Assembly (NCBI GenBank): GCA_017577575.1
Contig: PKRG01000004.1
Span: forward strand, 101,149 to 165,148
Direction of reading: 5' to 3'
Origin: Acidimicrobiia bacterium
Lineage (GTDB): Bacteria > Actinomycetota > Acidimicrobiia > Spongiisociales > ZC4RG35
DNA length: 64,000 nucleotides
Both the position numbers and the translations under genes were made by a program. Of the stretch, positions 35,181-45,002 are shown in pieces. How positions within the stretch are numbered: position 1 is the first letter of the stretch; each line of letters opens with the position of its first letter. The notes under the pieces are model-generated. The model saw only the letters and a list, made by a program, of their open reading frames with translations. It made no database searches and was not told the origin of the DNA.

Positions 35181-36359
35181 TTGTCGCCCAACAGAGAAAC
35201 AGTCCGAGCGAGGATCGAAGAGGTCAGGCCGCAGTTGGCGGACATCAGCCGCTGGATGTACGAGAACCCCGAGTTGGCCTACGAGGAGCACGAATCCTCG
35301 GCCCGCCTCGCCGACTTCCTGGCCCGCAACGGCTTCGCGGTCACGCATCCCGCCTACGGGCTGGAAACGGCCTTCGCGGCGCGGGTCGGCACCACCGGGC
35401 CCCACGTCGTCATCTGCGCCGAGTACGACGCCCTTCCCGGGGTCGGCCACGCCTGCGGCCACAACATCATCGCCACGGCCGCCCTCGGGGCGGGCTACGC
35501 CCTCGCCCCGCTGGCCGATTCACTGGGCATCCGGGTGACGGTGCTCGGGACCCCGGCGGAGGAGAAGTACGGGGGCAAGGTCGACCTGATCGAGGCCGGG
35601 GCGTTCGATGACGTCGATGTGGCGATGATGATCCACCCGGCGCCGATGGACGTCGTCGATCCCCGTTGCATCGCCGTCGCCCACCTGGACGTCCACTACC
35701 GCGGCAGAACGGCCCATGCGTCGGCGTTCCCCGAGCAGGGCATCAACGCCCTCGACGCCGCCGTCCAGGCCTACGTCAACATCTCGACTCTCCGCCAGCA
35801 CCTGCTGGCCACCGACAAGGTCCACGGGATCATCGCCGAGGGCGGGGAGGCCCCGAACGTGATCCCCGACTACACCCGCTCTTCCTGGTACGTGCGAGCG
35901 GACACCCGCCGTCGCCTCGACGAGCTGCTCCCCAAGGTGATCGCCTGCTTCGACGGGGCCGCCACGGCCACGGGCTGCGAGGTGGAGATCGAATACGTCG
36001 GCCACATCTACGACGAGCTGCGCTCGGATCCGCTGCTCGTGGAGTTGTTCCAACGCAACGCCGCCGAGCTGGGGCGGTCGATGCTGCGGGGCGAGGCAGT
36101 GCCCCCTTCCCAGGCGGGATCGACCGACATGGGCAACGTCTCCCAGGTCGTCCCGACCCTCCATCCCTTCCTGAGCATCGACTGCTACCCCACCGTGAAC
36201 CACCAGAAGGAGTTCGCCGACCACACGATCACCCCCAAGGGCGAGAAGGCGATCCACGACGGGGCGGTGGCGATGGCGTGGACGATCGTGGACATCGCCG
36301 AGAGCGGCCGCTGGGACGAGCTGGTGAAGGCGCCGACTCAGATGTCGCCGACGGCGTAG
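35181..36359 (+). CDS. M20-family amidohydrolase/peptidase (p-aminobenzoyl-glutamate hydrolase-like)
   Basis: A 392-residue metallohydrolase of the M20D type. Metal-binding segments are visible: CAEYDALPGVGHACGHN, GTPAEEKYGGK (catalytic Glu pair) and a His in MMIHPAPMD. A dimerisation domain with YRGRTAHASAFPEQGINALD is inserted. The closest look is to AbgB or amidohydrolases that cleave N-acyl amino acids. TTG 35181 follows AAGGAGCG, which decides the start; TAGCGT at about 35147 is the probable -10. Its 3' end overlaps the propeller gene by 22 bases. Confidence 0.88.
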   Translation: MSPNRETVRARIEEVRPQLADISRWMYENPELAYEEHESSARLADFLARNGFAVTHPAYGLETAFAARVGTTGPHVVICAEYDALPGVGHACGHNIIATAALGAGYALAPLADSLGIRVTVLGTPAEEKYGGKVDLIEAGAFDDVDVAMMIHPAPMDVVDPRCIAVAHLDVHYRGRTAHASAFPEQGINALDAAVQAYVNISTLRQHLLATDKVHGIIAEGGEAPNVIPDYTRSSWYVRADTRRRLDELLPKVIACFDGAATATGCEVEIEYVGHIYDELRSDPLLVELFQRNAAELGRSMLRGEAVPPSQAGSTDMGNVSQVVPTLHPFLSIDCYPTVNHQKEFADHTITPKGEKAIHDGAVAMAWTIVDIAESGRWDELVKAPTQMSPTA

Positions 36360-37975
36360 AAGCGCCCATCGCGGGAGCCGACGTAGATCCGCCCCTTCCA
36401 CACCGCCGGGGTCGACTCGATGCACGACTCCGTCATCTGGTGCGCCCACACGAGCCGCGGGGCCCGGGGATCCTCCAGGTCGTACGCCCGCAGCTCCCCG
36501 GCGCAGGTGGCGACGACGAGCGTGTCGTCGACGATCACCGGCGACGACCAGCTGTGGTGGGCGATGTCCTCCTCCCACACCACGTCACCGGTGTCGGTGT
36601 CGACTCCGAGGAGACGCCCGGTGTGGCTGGAGACGTAGAGCATCCCGTCCCCCAGTGCCGGGGTGGCCCAGAACCCGCCGTCGCCGGCGCCGCCCGGGTC
36701 GGGCACTCCCCACACGTAGGGGTCGCCGTCGGTGTAGGGATCGAGCTTGATCAACTGGCCGAGCTCGGCAGCCCGATCCGTCTTCCGCTCGTCTTCGACC
36801 GCCACGTACAGCATCCCGTCGGAATCGACGACGACGGTGGCGTCGACGTCGTCGCCGACCCAGTAGTCGAAGACGACGGGCGCTTCGCCTTCCCTCACCC
36901 TCGACACGTCGAGGCCGACGACGCGCCCTCCGGAGTTGGCGAAATAGACCCTCTGCTCGTAGACGGCGACCGAGCTCTCGATCGACACGTTGCGGCCGAC
37001 GCGGGAGATCAGCTCGTCCGTGTAACCCGGCACTGCCACCAGGATCTCGGGGTCCACCGTGACGAGGCCGTCGCCGTCGTAGCCGCGGTTGAGCCGAACG
37101 GCGAAGAACCAGGAGTTCTCGCCGCCCTCGTAGAGGATGTCGTCGATGATGACGGGATTGCCGTCCCAGTCGTTGTTCCACACCCCGCTGACGACGTTGG
37201 CGTCCAGCGCCCACAGCTCGGTGGGACGCTCCCGGTCGAGGGCGATCGCCCGGAGCTTGTTGTCGCGGGAGCCGGTGTAGAGGATCGGAAAGCCGTCCGG
37301 GTCCAGGGTGACCGAGCCTTTGATGATGTCGCCGGTGAGGAACGCCGGACGCGTCGGCTGGCCCGTCTCGGCGTCGAGGAAGTGCACCGAGTGGTCGTAC
37401 GCCCCGAAGATGACCTCGGTGACGCCGTCGGGTCGTTCCCAGACGACGGGCTGGCCGGTCCAGCCGGTGCCGCACCACGTGGTCGTCTCCCCGCCGACCG
37501 TCGACTGGCCGCACAGCCCGCCCGACTCCGGGTAGCTCCACAGGTTCTCCGGGTCTTCGGGAACCGGGCCCACCCCATACCAGGTGCGGGTCGGGTTGCC
37601 TCGGAACATCGTGAGGCCTTCGACCTCGCCCCAGGGCTTGCCGACCGTCCAGTCGGGCACCACGTCGGCGGGGCGTTCGGGCAGCGTGGTGGTGGTCGTC
37701 GATGACGTCGAGGTCGTCGGCTCCTCCGTCGTCGCCGTCGGATCGTGGCGGCTGGTCGACGGCTCCGTGCCCGAGCTCCCCGGGGCCGCTGAGGCCTCGA
37801 GCTCGTCGGAGACGACCCCTTCGGTGAGGAACCGGGCGGCTCCGACCAGGACCGCGCCGAGGACGAGGACGGTCACCACGGTGCGCAGACGCGCCGACGG
37901 GTCCGGGGCCTGCCGGCCCTCACGCAGGTGCTTCACGGGGCCATGATGGCTCCGCCGCCCGTCAACACGGCGCAT
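36338..37975 (-). CDS. Membrane-anchored PQQ-like beta-propeller protein
   Basis: Up to 545 residues: a short cytoplasmic segment, one membrane helix (TVVTVLVLGAVLVGAARFL), a Ser/Thr-rich linker and a beta-propeller built of repeated blades (for example GRLLGVDTDTGDVVWEEDI, GRIYVGSRDGRFYAVGDI). Such domains act as scaffolds or as quinoprotein dehydrogenases; no clear PQQ-ligand set is seen, so an enzymatic role is not claimed. ATG 37975 overlaps the CapA gene end by 14 bases; GTG 37936 is an alternative start. Confidence 0.8.
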   Translation of the reverse strand: MRRVDGRRSHHGPVKHLREGRQAPDPSARLRTVVTVLVLGAVLVGAARFLTEGVVSDELEASAAPGSSGTEPSTSRHDPTATTEEPTTSTSSTTTTTLPERPADVVPDWTVGKPWGEVEGLTMFRGNPTRTWYGVGPVPEDPENLWSYPESGGLCGQSTVGGETTTWCGTGWTGQPVVWERPDGVTEVIFGAYDHSVHFLDAETGQPTRPAFLTGDIIKGSVTLDPDGFPILYTGSRDNKLRAIALDRERPTELWALDANVVSGVWNNDWDGNPVIIDDILYEGGENSWFFAVRLNRGYDGDGLVTVDPEILVAVPGYTDELISRVGRNVSIESSVAVYEQRVYFANSGGRVVGLDVSRVREGEAPVVFDYWVGDDVDATVVVDSDGMLYVAVEDERKTDRAAELGQLIKLDPYTDGDPYVWGVPDPGGAGDGGFWATPALGDGMLYVSSHTGRLLGVDTDTGDVVWEEDIAHHSWSSPVIVDDTLVVATCAGELRAYDLEDPRAPRLVWAHQMTESCIESTPAVWKGRIYVGSRDGRFYAVGDI

Positions 37976-38960
37976 CTCCGGTGATCTCGGGCCGGCCCGG
38001 GGAGGTGATGATGGCGGGGATCAGGCACGCTTCCTTGCTCCCGTCGGGTTCCACCACCACCCGGGCGATCGCGGTGCGGGCGCTCTCCTCGGAGAAGTTC
38101 GGCCACACGAAGTTGCCCAAGCCCCACGCCACGGGAGCGCCGTCGACGATCTCCAGCGGCTGCAGGCGGTGGGCGTGATGCCCGAATACGACATCCGCAC
38201 CGGCGGCGATCATCGCCGCCGCTCGTTCACGGTCGTCGGGTCTGGGCTCCAGGTCCTTTTCCACCCCCCAGTGGATCGTCACCACCACCAGATCGGCGAT
38301 CTCGGAGGCAGCTCGCACGGTGGCCGCCATCGTCTCGATGGTGTCGCCATCGGCCATGCCCGCCCGGTCGTCGGTGGCGATCCAGTCCGGGGAGGGGACC
38401 ACCCCGCCGAACCCGAGCACCGCCACCCGCCAGCCGTTCACCTCGACGACGGCCGGCTGGGCGGCCTCTTCGGCGTCTGCTCCCACACCCACGGCGTGGA
38501 GGCCCGCCGCCTCCACCAGTCGTTTCCCGTCGAGCAGGGCCTCCTTGCCGTGGTCCCCCGCGTGGTTGTTGGCGAGGCTGACGACCTCGATCCCCGCCTG
38601 TTGCATCACCGGCAGGGACTCCAGGTCGCAGCGGAACGTGAACTCCTTGTCCAGCGGGTCTCCCAGCTCCGACGGGGTGCATTCGAGGTTGGCGACCGTC
38701 AGGTCGTCGGCGGCGAAGAGATCCCCGAGGCCGCTCCAGGCGTGGGCGTGGCCGTTCTGGGCCAAGGCGGGGATGTAGTCGGAGTCGGTGTTGACGTCGC
38801 CCACGCCGTGGATGACCAGCCGTCCCTTGGGCCGGGTGGTCGTGGTCACCGACGTGGTCGGCGGGGCGGCGAGAGCGTCGTCGTGACCCCCTTGGGTGAG
38901 GAGGAACGCCACGACCCCCAAGACGATGCCGCCGGAGACGATCTGGAAGGTTCTGCGCAT
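37962..38960 (-). CDS. CapA-family (poly-gamma-glutamate synthesis) phosphoesterase-like protein
   Basis: A 332-residue protein with an N-terminal membrane anchor (residues ~5-22) and a Thr-rich linker. The CapA calcineurin-like fold follows, with HGVGDVNTDSDYI, VANLECTPSELGDP, VVSLANNHAGDHG, VVVTIHWGVEKDLEPRPDD and ADVVFGHHAHRLQP. The conserved Asp/Asn/His set for two metals is present. CapA proteins act in poly-gamma-glutamate or cell-surface polymer metabolism, but no capBC is nearby, so the substrate is open. It lies upstream of and overlaps the propeller gene. Confidence 0.85.
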   Translation of the reverse strand: MRRTFQIVSGGIVLGVVAFLLTQGGHDDALAAPPTTSVTTTTRPKGRLVIHGVGDVNTDSDYIPALAQNGHAHAWSGLGDLFAADDLTVANLECTPSELGDPLDKEFTFRCDLESLPVMQQAGIEVVSLANNHAGDHGKEALLDGKRLVEAAGLHAVGVGADAEEAAQPAVVEVNGWRVAVLGFGGVVPSPDWIATDDRAGMADGDTIETMAATVRAASEIADLVVVTIHWGVEKDLEPRPDDRERAAAMIAAGADVVFGHHAHRLQPLEIVDGAPVAWGLGNFVWPNFSEESARTAIARVVVEPDGSKEACLIPAIITSPGRPEITGDAPC

Positions 38961-39008
38961 CGCCGGCTAAACGCACGACCGCGGCGTCGGGTTCGCCGGC
39001 GACGAGGC

Positions 39009-39784
<776 letters not shown>

Positions 39785-39788
<4 letters not shown>

Positions 39789-41182
39789 CTCCTACCTGCC
39801 CTCAGTCGCACTTCCAGCCGCTGGCTCTCTTTCGACATGGCGTAGGCGAACGCCCAGTAGCCGATGGCGACGAAGACCAGAGTCTCGGCATGGGCGACCG
39901 CCCGGAAATCCGCCTGGGCGTGCACCAGTGACCGGACGCCCAGGAACTCGTTGATGGCGAGGATGTACAGGAGCGAGGAGTCCTTGAAGATCGAGATGAA
40001 CTGGCCCACCAGGGCCGGGATCACCGCCCGCAAGGCCTGCGGGACGATGATCAGCCGCATCATCTTCCCGGTCGGCAAGCCCAAGGCGAGCGCCGCCTCG
40101 GTCTGCCCGTACGGGATCGACTGCAGCCCGCCCCGGACGATCTCGGCCACGTAGGCGGCCGTGAACAGGGTCATGGCGGTGATCGCCCGGCTGATGCTCG
40201 ACAGGTTGGTGCCCTGGGGCAGCATGAAGCCGAGGATGTATTGGCCCATGAACAGAAGCGTGATGAGCGGCACGCCCCGGATGAGCTCGATGAACCCCGT
40301 CGACAGCCACCGGAGGACCGGAAGGGTCGACCGCCGCGCCAAAGCCAGGAGGAGGCCGAGGGGAAACGACAGGACGATGGCGAGCGACGACACCCACAGG
40401 GTGAGGTGGAGACCCGACCAGTAGTCCCATCCCACCCCGGGGTACACCAGCTGGGTGTAGGCGAGATAGGTCACCACCCAGGCCGCCACCGCCACCAGGG
40501 CCCGGTAGAGCAGGGCACGGCGGCCCTCGACGTTCTCGAACTTGAACGTCGACCACGCGCCGGCGGCGAGCACGATGGCGGTGACGATCCAGCTGTAGCC
40601 CACGGTGCCCGACACCACCTGGAAGCCGGCCACCAAGGCCAGCGCCGCCAAGGTCCAGCCGAGGTTGCGGAGGGAAGTCGGGATGAAACGCGCCAGCGTC
40701 CCGACGAGAAACGCGGCGACCGCCCCCGCCACCACCAGCCATGGCGTTGCGGTGGAGGCGAAGTAGAGCAGCAGCAGGACGAAGGCGATGAGCGACCAGA
40801 ACCGCCGGATGACCGAGAGCGGGCTCTGCCTCGGCAGCGCCAGGCCCGCCTCCTTCGCCACGTCGGCCCGGACTGCCGACGCCGTTCCGGCGCCGATGCC
40901 GAAGGCGAGGGCCAGCACGACGATCTGGGCGACGATCCGCCACTGCTGGTCCCGCGGGTAGGTGCCCTGCATGAAGAGGGTGAGGTTGCGGGTGACGGCC
41001 TCCCATCGGCCGTTGACGAACAGGAACAGGGCCGCCCGGTATGCGGCGTAGACGAGGAGAGGCGCGAGGACGATCGTCAGGATGCCCGACCGGACGTTGG
41101 GGAACAGCCGGCTGCGCACCCAGGCGAGCGGGGAGGTCGTCGCAGAGGGGAGGGTCGACGGCTTCAACGTGGAGGCGGTCAT
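39785..41182 (-). CDS. aapM: Polar amino-acid ABC permease, AapM type
   Basis: A 465-residue permease, longer than usual because several extra helices precede the core. The N-terminal [12 protein letters not shown] segment is typical of AapM. The EAA loop is [22 protein letters not shown] in the last third. ATG 41182 overlaps the AapQ stop by four bases; the frame's extension to 41494 lies inside aapQ and is rejected. Together with AapQ it forms the membrane channel of a general L-amino-acid importer. Confidence 0.88.
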
Positions 41183-42384
41183 CTCGTCACCAGCTGCAGA
41201 CGACGATTGACGATGTTGAGGATCAGGGATATCAGGAGCGAGAAGCCGAGGTAGACGAGCATCAGGATGACGATCGACTGCACGGCGGGCCGCCCGTTCC
41301 CGATCGACGTCTGCGTCAGCGTGGTGATCTCGGCGTAGCCGACGGCGACGGCCAGGGAGGTGTTCTTGGTCAGGTTGAGCGCCTGGTTGATCAGCGGCGG
41401 TATGGCGATCCGCATCGCCTGGGGCAAGACGACGAAGCGGTAGCGCTGGAAGTTGGTCAACGCCAACGCGTTGGCCGCCTCCGTCTGGCCCCACGGGACG
41501 GCCAGGATCGAACCGCGGATGATCTCGGCGACGTGGCTCGCCGTGTACAGGCCCAGGGCGCCCGCCACCGACATGAACCCGGAGTTGACGGAGAAGCCGG
41601 ATGCGAGGCGCCGCCGGTTCTCACTCAGTTGGGGCCAGTCGATGACGACCGGGCCGTCGAGGATCACGTAGGCGCCGACCAGGACGACGGCCAGCACGCC
41701 CAGTGACCAGAGGACGCGGTGGTGCGGCTCGCCGCTGCGCTCGTTGACGCGGGTCCTCCACACCCACACCGCCGCGGATGCGGCGACCGCCACGAGAGCC
41801 AGCACACCGAATAGGGGGGCGTTGCCGGTGTTGCGGAGGCCGGGCACCCCCCACTCGCCGTTGCTGAGGACGAGGAGCGTGCTGGCGGTCCCGGGCAAGC
41901 CCACCTCGATGGCGTCCCGCAGGTGGGGAAGCGGGCCGTACAGGAACACGGCGAACGAGAAGAAGACGATCGCCACCAGGGGCGGGATGTTGCGGAAGAA
42001 CTCGACGTAGGCCGCGGACAGCTTCGCCGCCAGCCAGTTCTGTGAGAGTCGGCCGATGCCGATGACCAGCCCGAGCACCCCGGCGACGGCGATGCCGAAC
42101 ATGGCGGCAAGGCCGGTGTTCTTGACCCCCACCAGCACCATCCGCCACACCGGGAGACGGGGATTGAACTCTGGGTGGTAGGCGATCTGGAACTGGGTGG
42201 GGACGTTGAGGAATCCGAAATCGAAGCCGATGTTCAGCCGGCTGTAGTTGGTGACCAGGTTTCCGATCAGCCAGCGGAAGACGACGAAGACGACGACCAG
42301 CGCGGCGAGCTGGCCGACGACGCGCAGCACGCGGACGTCACGCCACAGGGGAGGCCTGGTGGTGGTTGGTTGTCGTGTAGTCAC
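41179..42384 (-). CDS. aapQ: Polar amino-acid ABC permease, AapQ type
   Basis: A 401-residue permease with an extra hydrophobic insertion between the N-terminal helices and the core. The EAA loop is QTEAANALALTNFQRYRFVVLP and the ending [15 protein letters not shown] is typical of AapQ. The first helix follows about 25 residues in. It is separated from the binding-protein gene by 73 bases containing a hairpin. Confidence 0.88.
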   Translation of the reverse strand: MTTRQPTTTRPPLWRDVRVLRVVGQLAALVVVFVVFRWLIGNLVTNYSRLNIGFDFGFLNVPTQFQIAYHPEFNPRLPVWRMVLVGVKNTGLAAMFGIAVAGVLGLVIGIGRLSQNWLAAKLSAAYVEFFRNIPPLVAIVFFSFAVFLYGPLPHLRDAIEVGLPGTASTLLVLSNGEWGVPGLRNTGNAPLFGVLALVAVAASAAVWVWRTRVNERSGEPHHRVLWSLGVLAVVLVGAYVILDGPVVIDWPQLSENRRRLASGFSVNSGFMSVAGALGLYTASHVAEIIRGSILAVPWGQTEAANALALTNFQRYRFVVLPQAMRIAIPPLINQALNLTKNTSLAVAVGYAEITTLTQTSIGNGRPAVQSIVILMLVYLGFSLLISLILNIVNRRLQLVTR

Positions 42385-42415
42385 TCGGGGCCGGTTGGGA
42401 CGCAGGTCGAGGGGA

Positions 42416-42443
42416 GGGGGAGCGCCCGAGCGGGCGCTCCCCC
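42416..42443 (-). terminator. Intercistronic hairpin between aapJ and aapQ
   Basis: GGGGGAGCGCCC (42416-42427) pairs perfectly with GGGCGCTCCCCC (42432-42443) around GAGC. It lies 15 bases after the aapJ stop and is followed on the minus strand by the permease gene. Confidence 0.7.
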
Positions 42444-42457
42444 TCTCCGGTCATCGA

Positions 42458-43600
42458 TCAGCGATAAGGCGGCGCGTACATCAACCCGCCGTTGGTCCAC
42501 AAGTCGTTCGGGCTCCCTTCGAGCTCGAGCCCGATGGGCGCCAGATGCCGCTCGAAGATCTCCTGGTAGTTGCCGACGGACTCCACGATGGTCACCGCGA
42601 AGTCCGGGGCCAGCCCGAGGCCCGGATCGAAGCCGTCGGTCCCCAGGAAGTTGAGGATGTTGGGGTCGTCGCCGTCGTAGGACCCGATGTTCTCCGAGGT
42701 GAGGCCGAACTCCCAGGCCTGGATCGTGGCCAGGATCGACCAGTCCACCGCCTGGGCCCACGCGGAGTCCCCGTCGGGGACGGCCGGGCCGAGCGGCTCC
42801 TTGGAGAACACCTCGGCCATGATGTACTGCTCCTCGCCGCCGGCTTCCTCGATGGACGCCTTGAAGGCGGTGAGCTGGCTCACGTCGGAAGTCCACCCCT
42901 CACACTGTCCGCTCTCGTAGGCGGGCTGCAGCGTCTCGTTGTCGGCGTGCGTCATCGGGTTGAAGGGGATGCCCCGGGCGTTGAACACGGCGGTGAGGTT
43001 CAGTTCGGTCGTGGTCCCCTGCAGGACGCAGATGGTGGCGTCAGCCAGGTCCTCGAGCGTGGTGAACCCGGTGGAGGCCGGCACCATCATCCCCTGGCCG
43101 TCGTAGAACGTGGTGTGGAGGAAGGTCGCCCCTTCCTGGCCGTCACGGGTCGCGGTCCAGGTGGTGTTGCGGATCAGCACGTCGATCTCGCCACCCTGGA
43201 GGGCCGTGAAGCGAGCCTCTGCGGTCAGGGGCACGAACTCGACGGCGTCGGGGTCCCCGAGCACTCCGGCGGCGACGACCCGGCAGAAGTCGATGTCGAA
43301 GCCGCTGTACTCGCCGTTCTCGTCGACGATGCCGAAGCCCGGCAGCACGTCGTTGACGCCGCACCGCACCGCGCCTCGATCCCGCACCGCGGCGAGGATC
43401 CCGCCCTCGTCCTGCGGCAGGACCGCCGGGGTGGTGTCGGTCGTCTCGTCGGTGTCGCCGGTGTCGGGCGGTGTGGTGTCGGCGGAGGTGTCGTCGGCCC
43501 CGCCGTCCGTCACCGGGACCGTGTCGGCGGTGTCGCCGGTCGTGCAGGCGGCGGCCACCAAGGCCAGCACTGCCAGCAGTGCAAGCAGTCTTCGTTGCAT
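42458..43600 (-). CDS. aapJ: Amino-acid-binding lipoprotein of ABC importer, AapJ type
   Basis: A 380-residue precursor with signal and lipobox LVAAAC, followed by a long Asp/Thr-rich linker of ~45 residues. The substrate-binding fold follows, with VRDRGAVRCGVNDVLPGFGI, YSGFDIDFCRVVAAGVLGDP and VLIRNTTWTATRDGQ. The large size and WTATRD motif match the general-amino-acid AapJ/BztA group. ATG 43600 is chosen because GGAGGAGAGAACG precedes it; the frame continues to 43624. TAGGGT at 43659-43654 is a likely -10. Confidence 0.88.
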   Translation of the reverse strand: MQRRLLALLAVLALVAAACTTGDTADTVPVTDGGADDTSADTTPPDTGDTDETTDTTPAVLPQDEGGILAAVRDRGAVRCGVNDVLPGFGIVDENGEYSGFDIDFCRVVAAGVLGDPDAVEFVPLTAEARFTALQGGEIDVLIRNTTWTATRDGQEGATFLHTTFYDGQGMMVPASTGFTTLEDLADATICVLQGTTTELNLTAVFNARGIPFNPMTHADNETLQPAYESGQCEGWTSDVSQLTAFKASIEEAGGEEQYIMAEVFSKEPLGPAVPDGDSAWAQAVDWSILATIQAWEFGLTSENIGSYDGDDPNILNFLGTDGFDPGLGLAPDFAVTIVESVGNYQEIFERHLAPIGLELEGSPNDLWTNGGLMYAPPYR

Positions 43601-43653
43601 TCGTTCTCTCCTCCTGGTCAGCAAAGCGCGCCCCCAGGCGCCGGTGTGACGGC

Positions 43654-43659
43654 ACCCTA
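43654..43659 (-). promoter_or_regulatory. -10 element TAGGGT for the aap operon
   Basis: TAGGGT on the minus strand lies 54 bases before ATG 43600, giving a leader of about 46 bases with a good ribosome site. Confidence 0.45.
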
Positions 43660-43711
43660 GCGGACCGACCCCTCACGCTGTGGAGAAAGTGAGCAATGCC
43701 GACGCGAATCC

Positions 43712-44998
43712 TCAGCCGATGTCGGCGTGCTGACGGATCCAGGTGTGCATGGCGATGCCGGCCGCCACCCCGGCGTTGATCGAGCGGGTGGATCCGAACT
43801 GGGCGATGGAATAGACCTTCTCGCACGCCTCTTTGGCCGGCTCGGACAATCCGGTTCCCTCCTGGCCGAACAGCAGGACGCACTCCCGTGGCAGCGTCGC
43901 CCGTTCGATCGGTTCCGCTCCCGGAAGGTTGTCGATGCCGATCAAGGGCAGCCCTTCCTCCCTCACCCTCCGCACGAGCGCCTCGATGTCGGGGTGATGG
44001 TGGAGGTGCATGTAGCGGTCGGTGACCATCGCCCCCCGGCGGTTCCAGCGCCGCAGCCCGACGATGTGCACTCCGGCGGCGTTGAAGGCGTTGGCGGTCC
44101 GCACCACCGTCCCGATGTTGAGATCGTGACGCCAGTTCTCGATCGCCACGTGGAAGGGATGGCGATTCCGGTCGAGGTCGGCGACGATGGCTTCGTTCCT
44201 CCAGTAGCGGTAGCGGTCGACCACGTTGCGGCGGTCGCCGTGGGCGAGCAGCTCGGGGTCGAGGCGGGGATCGTCGGGCCATGGCTTCGAGTGAGGGCCC
44301 ACCCCCACCGATCGCAACTCCTCCTCGTCCCAGCGGCGGATGAGGTCCGGTAGCTCGGTGAGGGAGCGGATCACGGCGTCGGCCGGGGCCCCGTCCATGC
44401 GGCCGTGACGGTCGAGGAGGACGGCGCGCACCCCGGCGCGCTTGGCGCCGAGGACGTCGGCTTCGATCTCGTCTCCGACGTGCACCAACTCGCGGGGGTG
44501 GCAGTCGGCGGCCGCCGCCGCCATCCGGAAGATCCGGGGGTCGGGCTTGCGCACCCCGACCTGGTCCGCCGCCAGCCAGAAGGAGAACCTGTCGCCGATC
44601 TTCGTCTTCTGCCGGTTGGTCGTGCCGGAGGTGATCACCCCCAACACCAGGCCATCGAGCCGGTCCAGCGTCTCCTCTACGTCGTCGAACAGCCGGTCGG
44701 CGGAATCCCGGTACTCGAAGAACCAGTCGGTCAGCTCGTCGGCGAGGCCGGGGAAATCGCCCACGTGCTCCCGGACGAAGCGGTGGATCGCCTCCCGCCG
44801 CATCTCGGCGAAGGGGGTGCCGGGCGGGCTCGACTCCACCACCCGACGGTGGGTGGAGACCAGGTCGTCGACCCCGGCCGAGAAGCCGGGATAGTCGCGG
44901 CGCAGGCGCTCGACGATCTGGCGGTTGGCCTCGGCGGCGACACCGGGGAAGTCCCAGAGCGTGCCGTCGGCATCGAAGGAGACCGCGCGAACCGGCAC
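43712..44998 (-). CDS. Fusion of HAD-superfamily hydrolase and SPOUT (TrmH-type) RNA methyltransferase
   Basis: A 428-residue protein of two enzymes. Residues ~1-225 are a HAD phosphatase with DADGT (Asp9, Asp11), GVITSGTTN and the Lys in GVRKPDPRIF followed by HVGDEIEADVLGA. Residues ~260-428 are a SPOUT methyltransferase with the three TrmH motifs: NIGTVVRTANAFNAAGV, LLFGQEGTGLSEP and SIAQFGSTRSINAGVAAGIA. The second part would 2'-O-methylate rRNA or tRNA. GTG 44998 lies four bases after the dxs stop. I see no frameshift or internal stop, so the fusion is genuine in this sequence. Confidence 0.85.
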   Translation of the reverse strand: MPVRAVSFDADGTLWDFPGVAAEANRQIVERLRRDYPGFSAGVDDLVSTHRRVVESSPPGTPFAEMRREAIHRFVREHVGDFPGLADELTDWFFEYRDSADRLFDDVEETLDRLDGLVLGVITSGTTNRQKTKIGDRFSFWLAADQVGVRKPDPRIFRMAAAAADCHPRELVHVGDEIEADVLGAKRAGVRAVLLDRHGRMDGAPADAVIRSLTELPDLIRRWDEEELRSVGVGPHSKPWPDDPRLDPELLAHGDRRNVVDRYRYWRNEAIVADLDRNRHPFHVAIENWRHDLNIGTVVRTANAFNAAGVHIVGLRRWNRRGAMVTDRYMHLHHHPDIEALVRRVREEGLPLIGIDNLPGAEPIERATLPRECVLLFGQEGTGLSEPAKEACEKVYSIAQFGSTRSINAGVAAGIAMHTWIRQHADIG

Positions 44999-45002
44999 GG
45001 CG

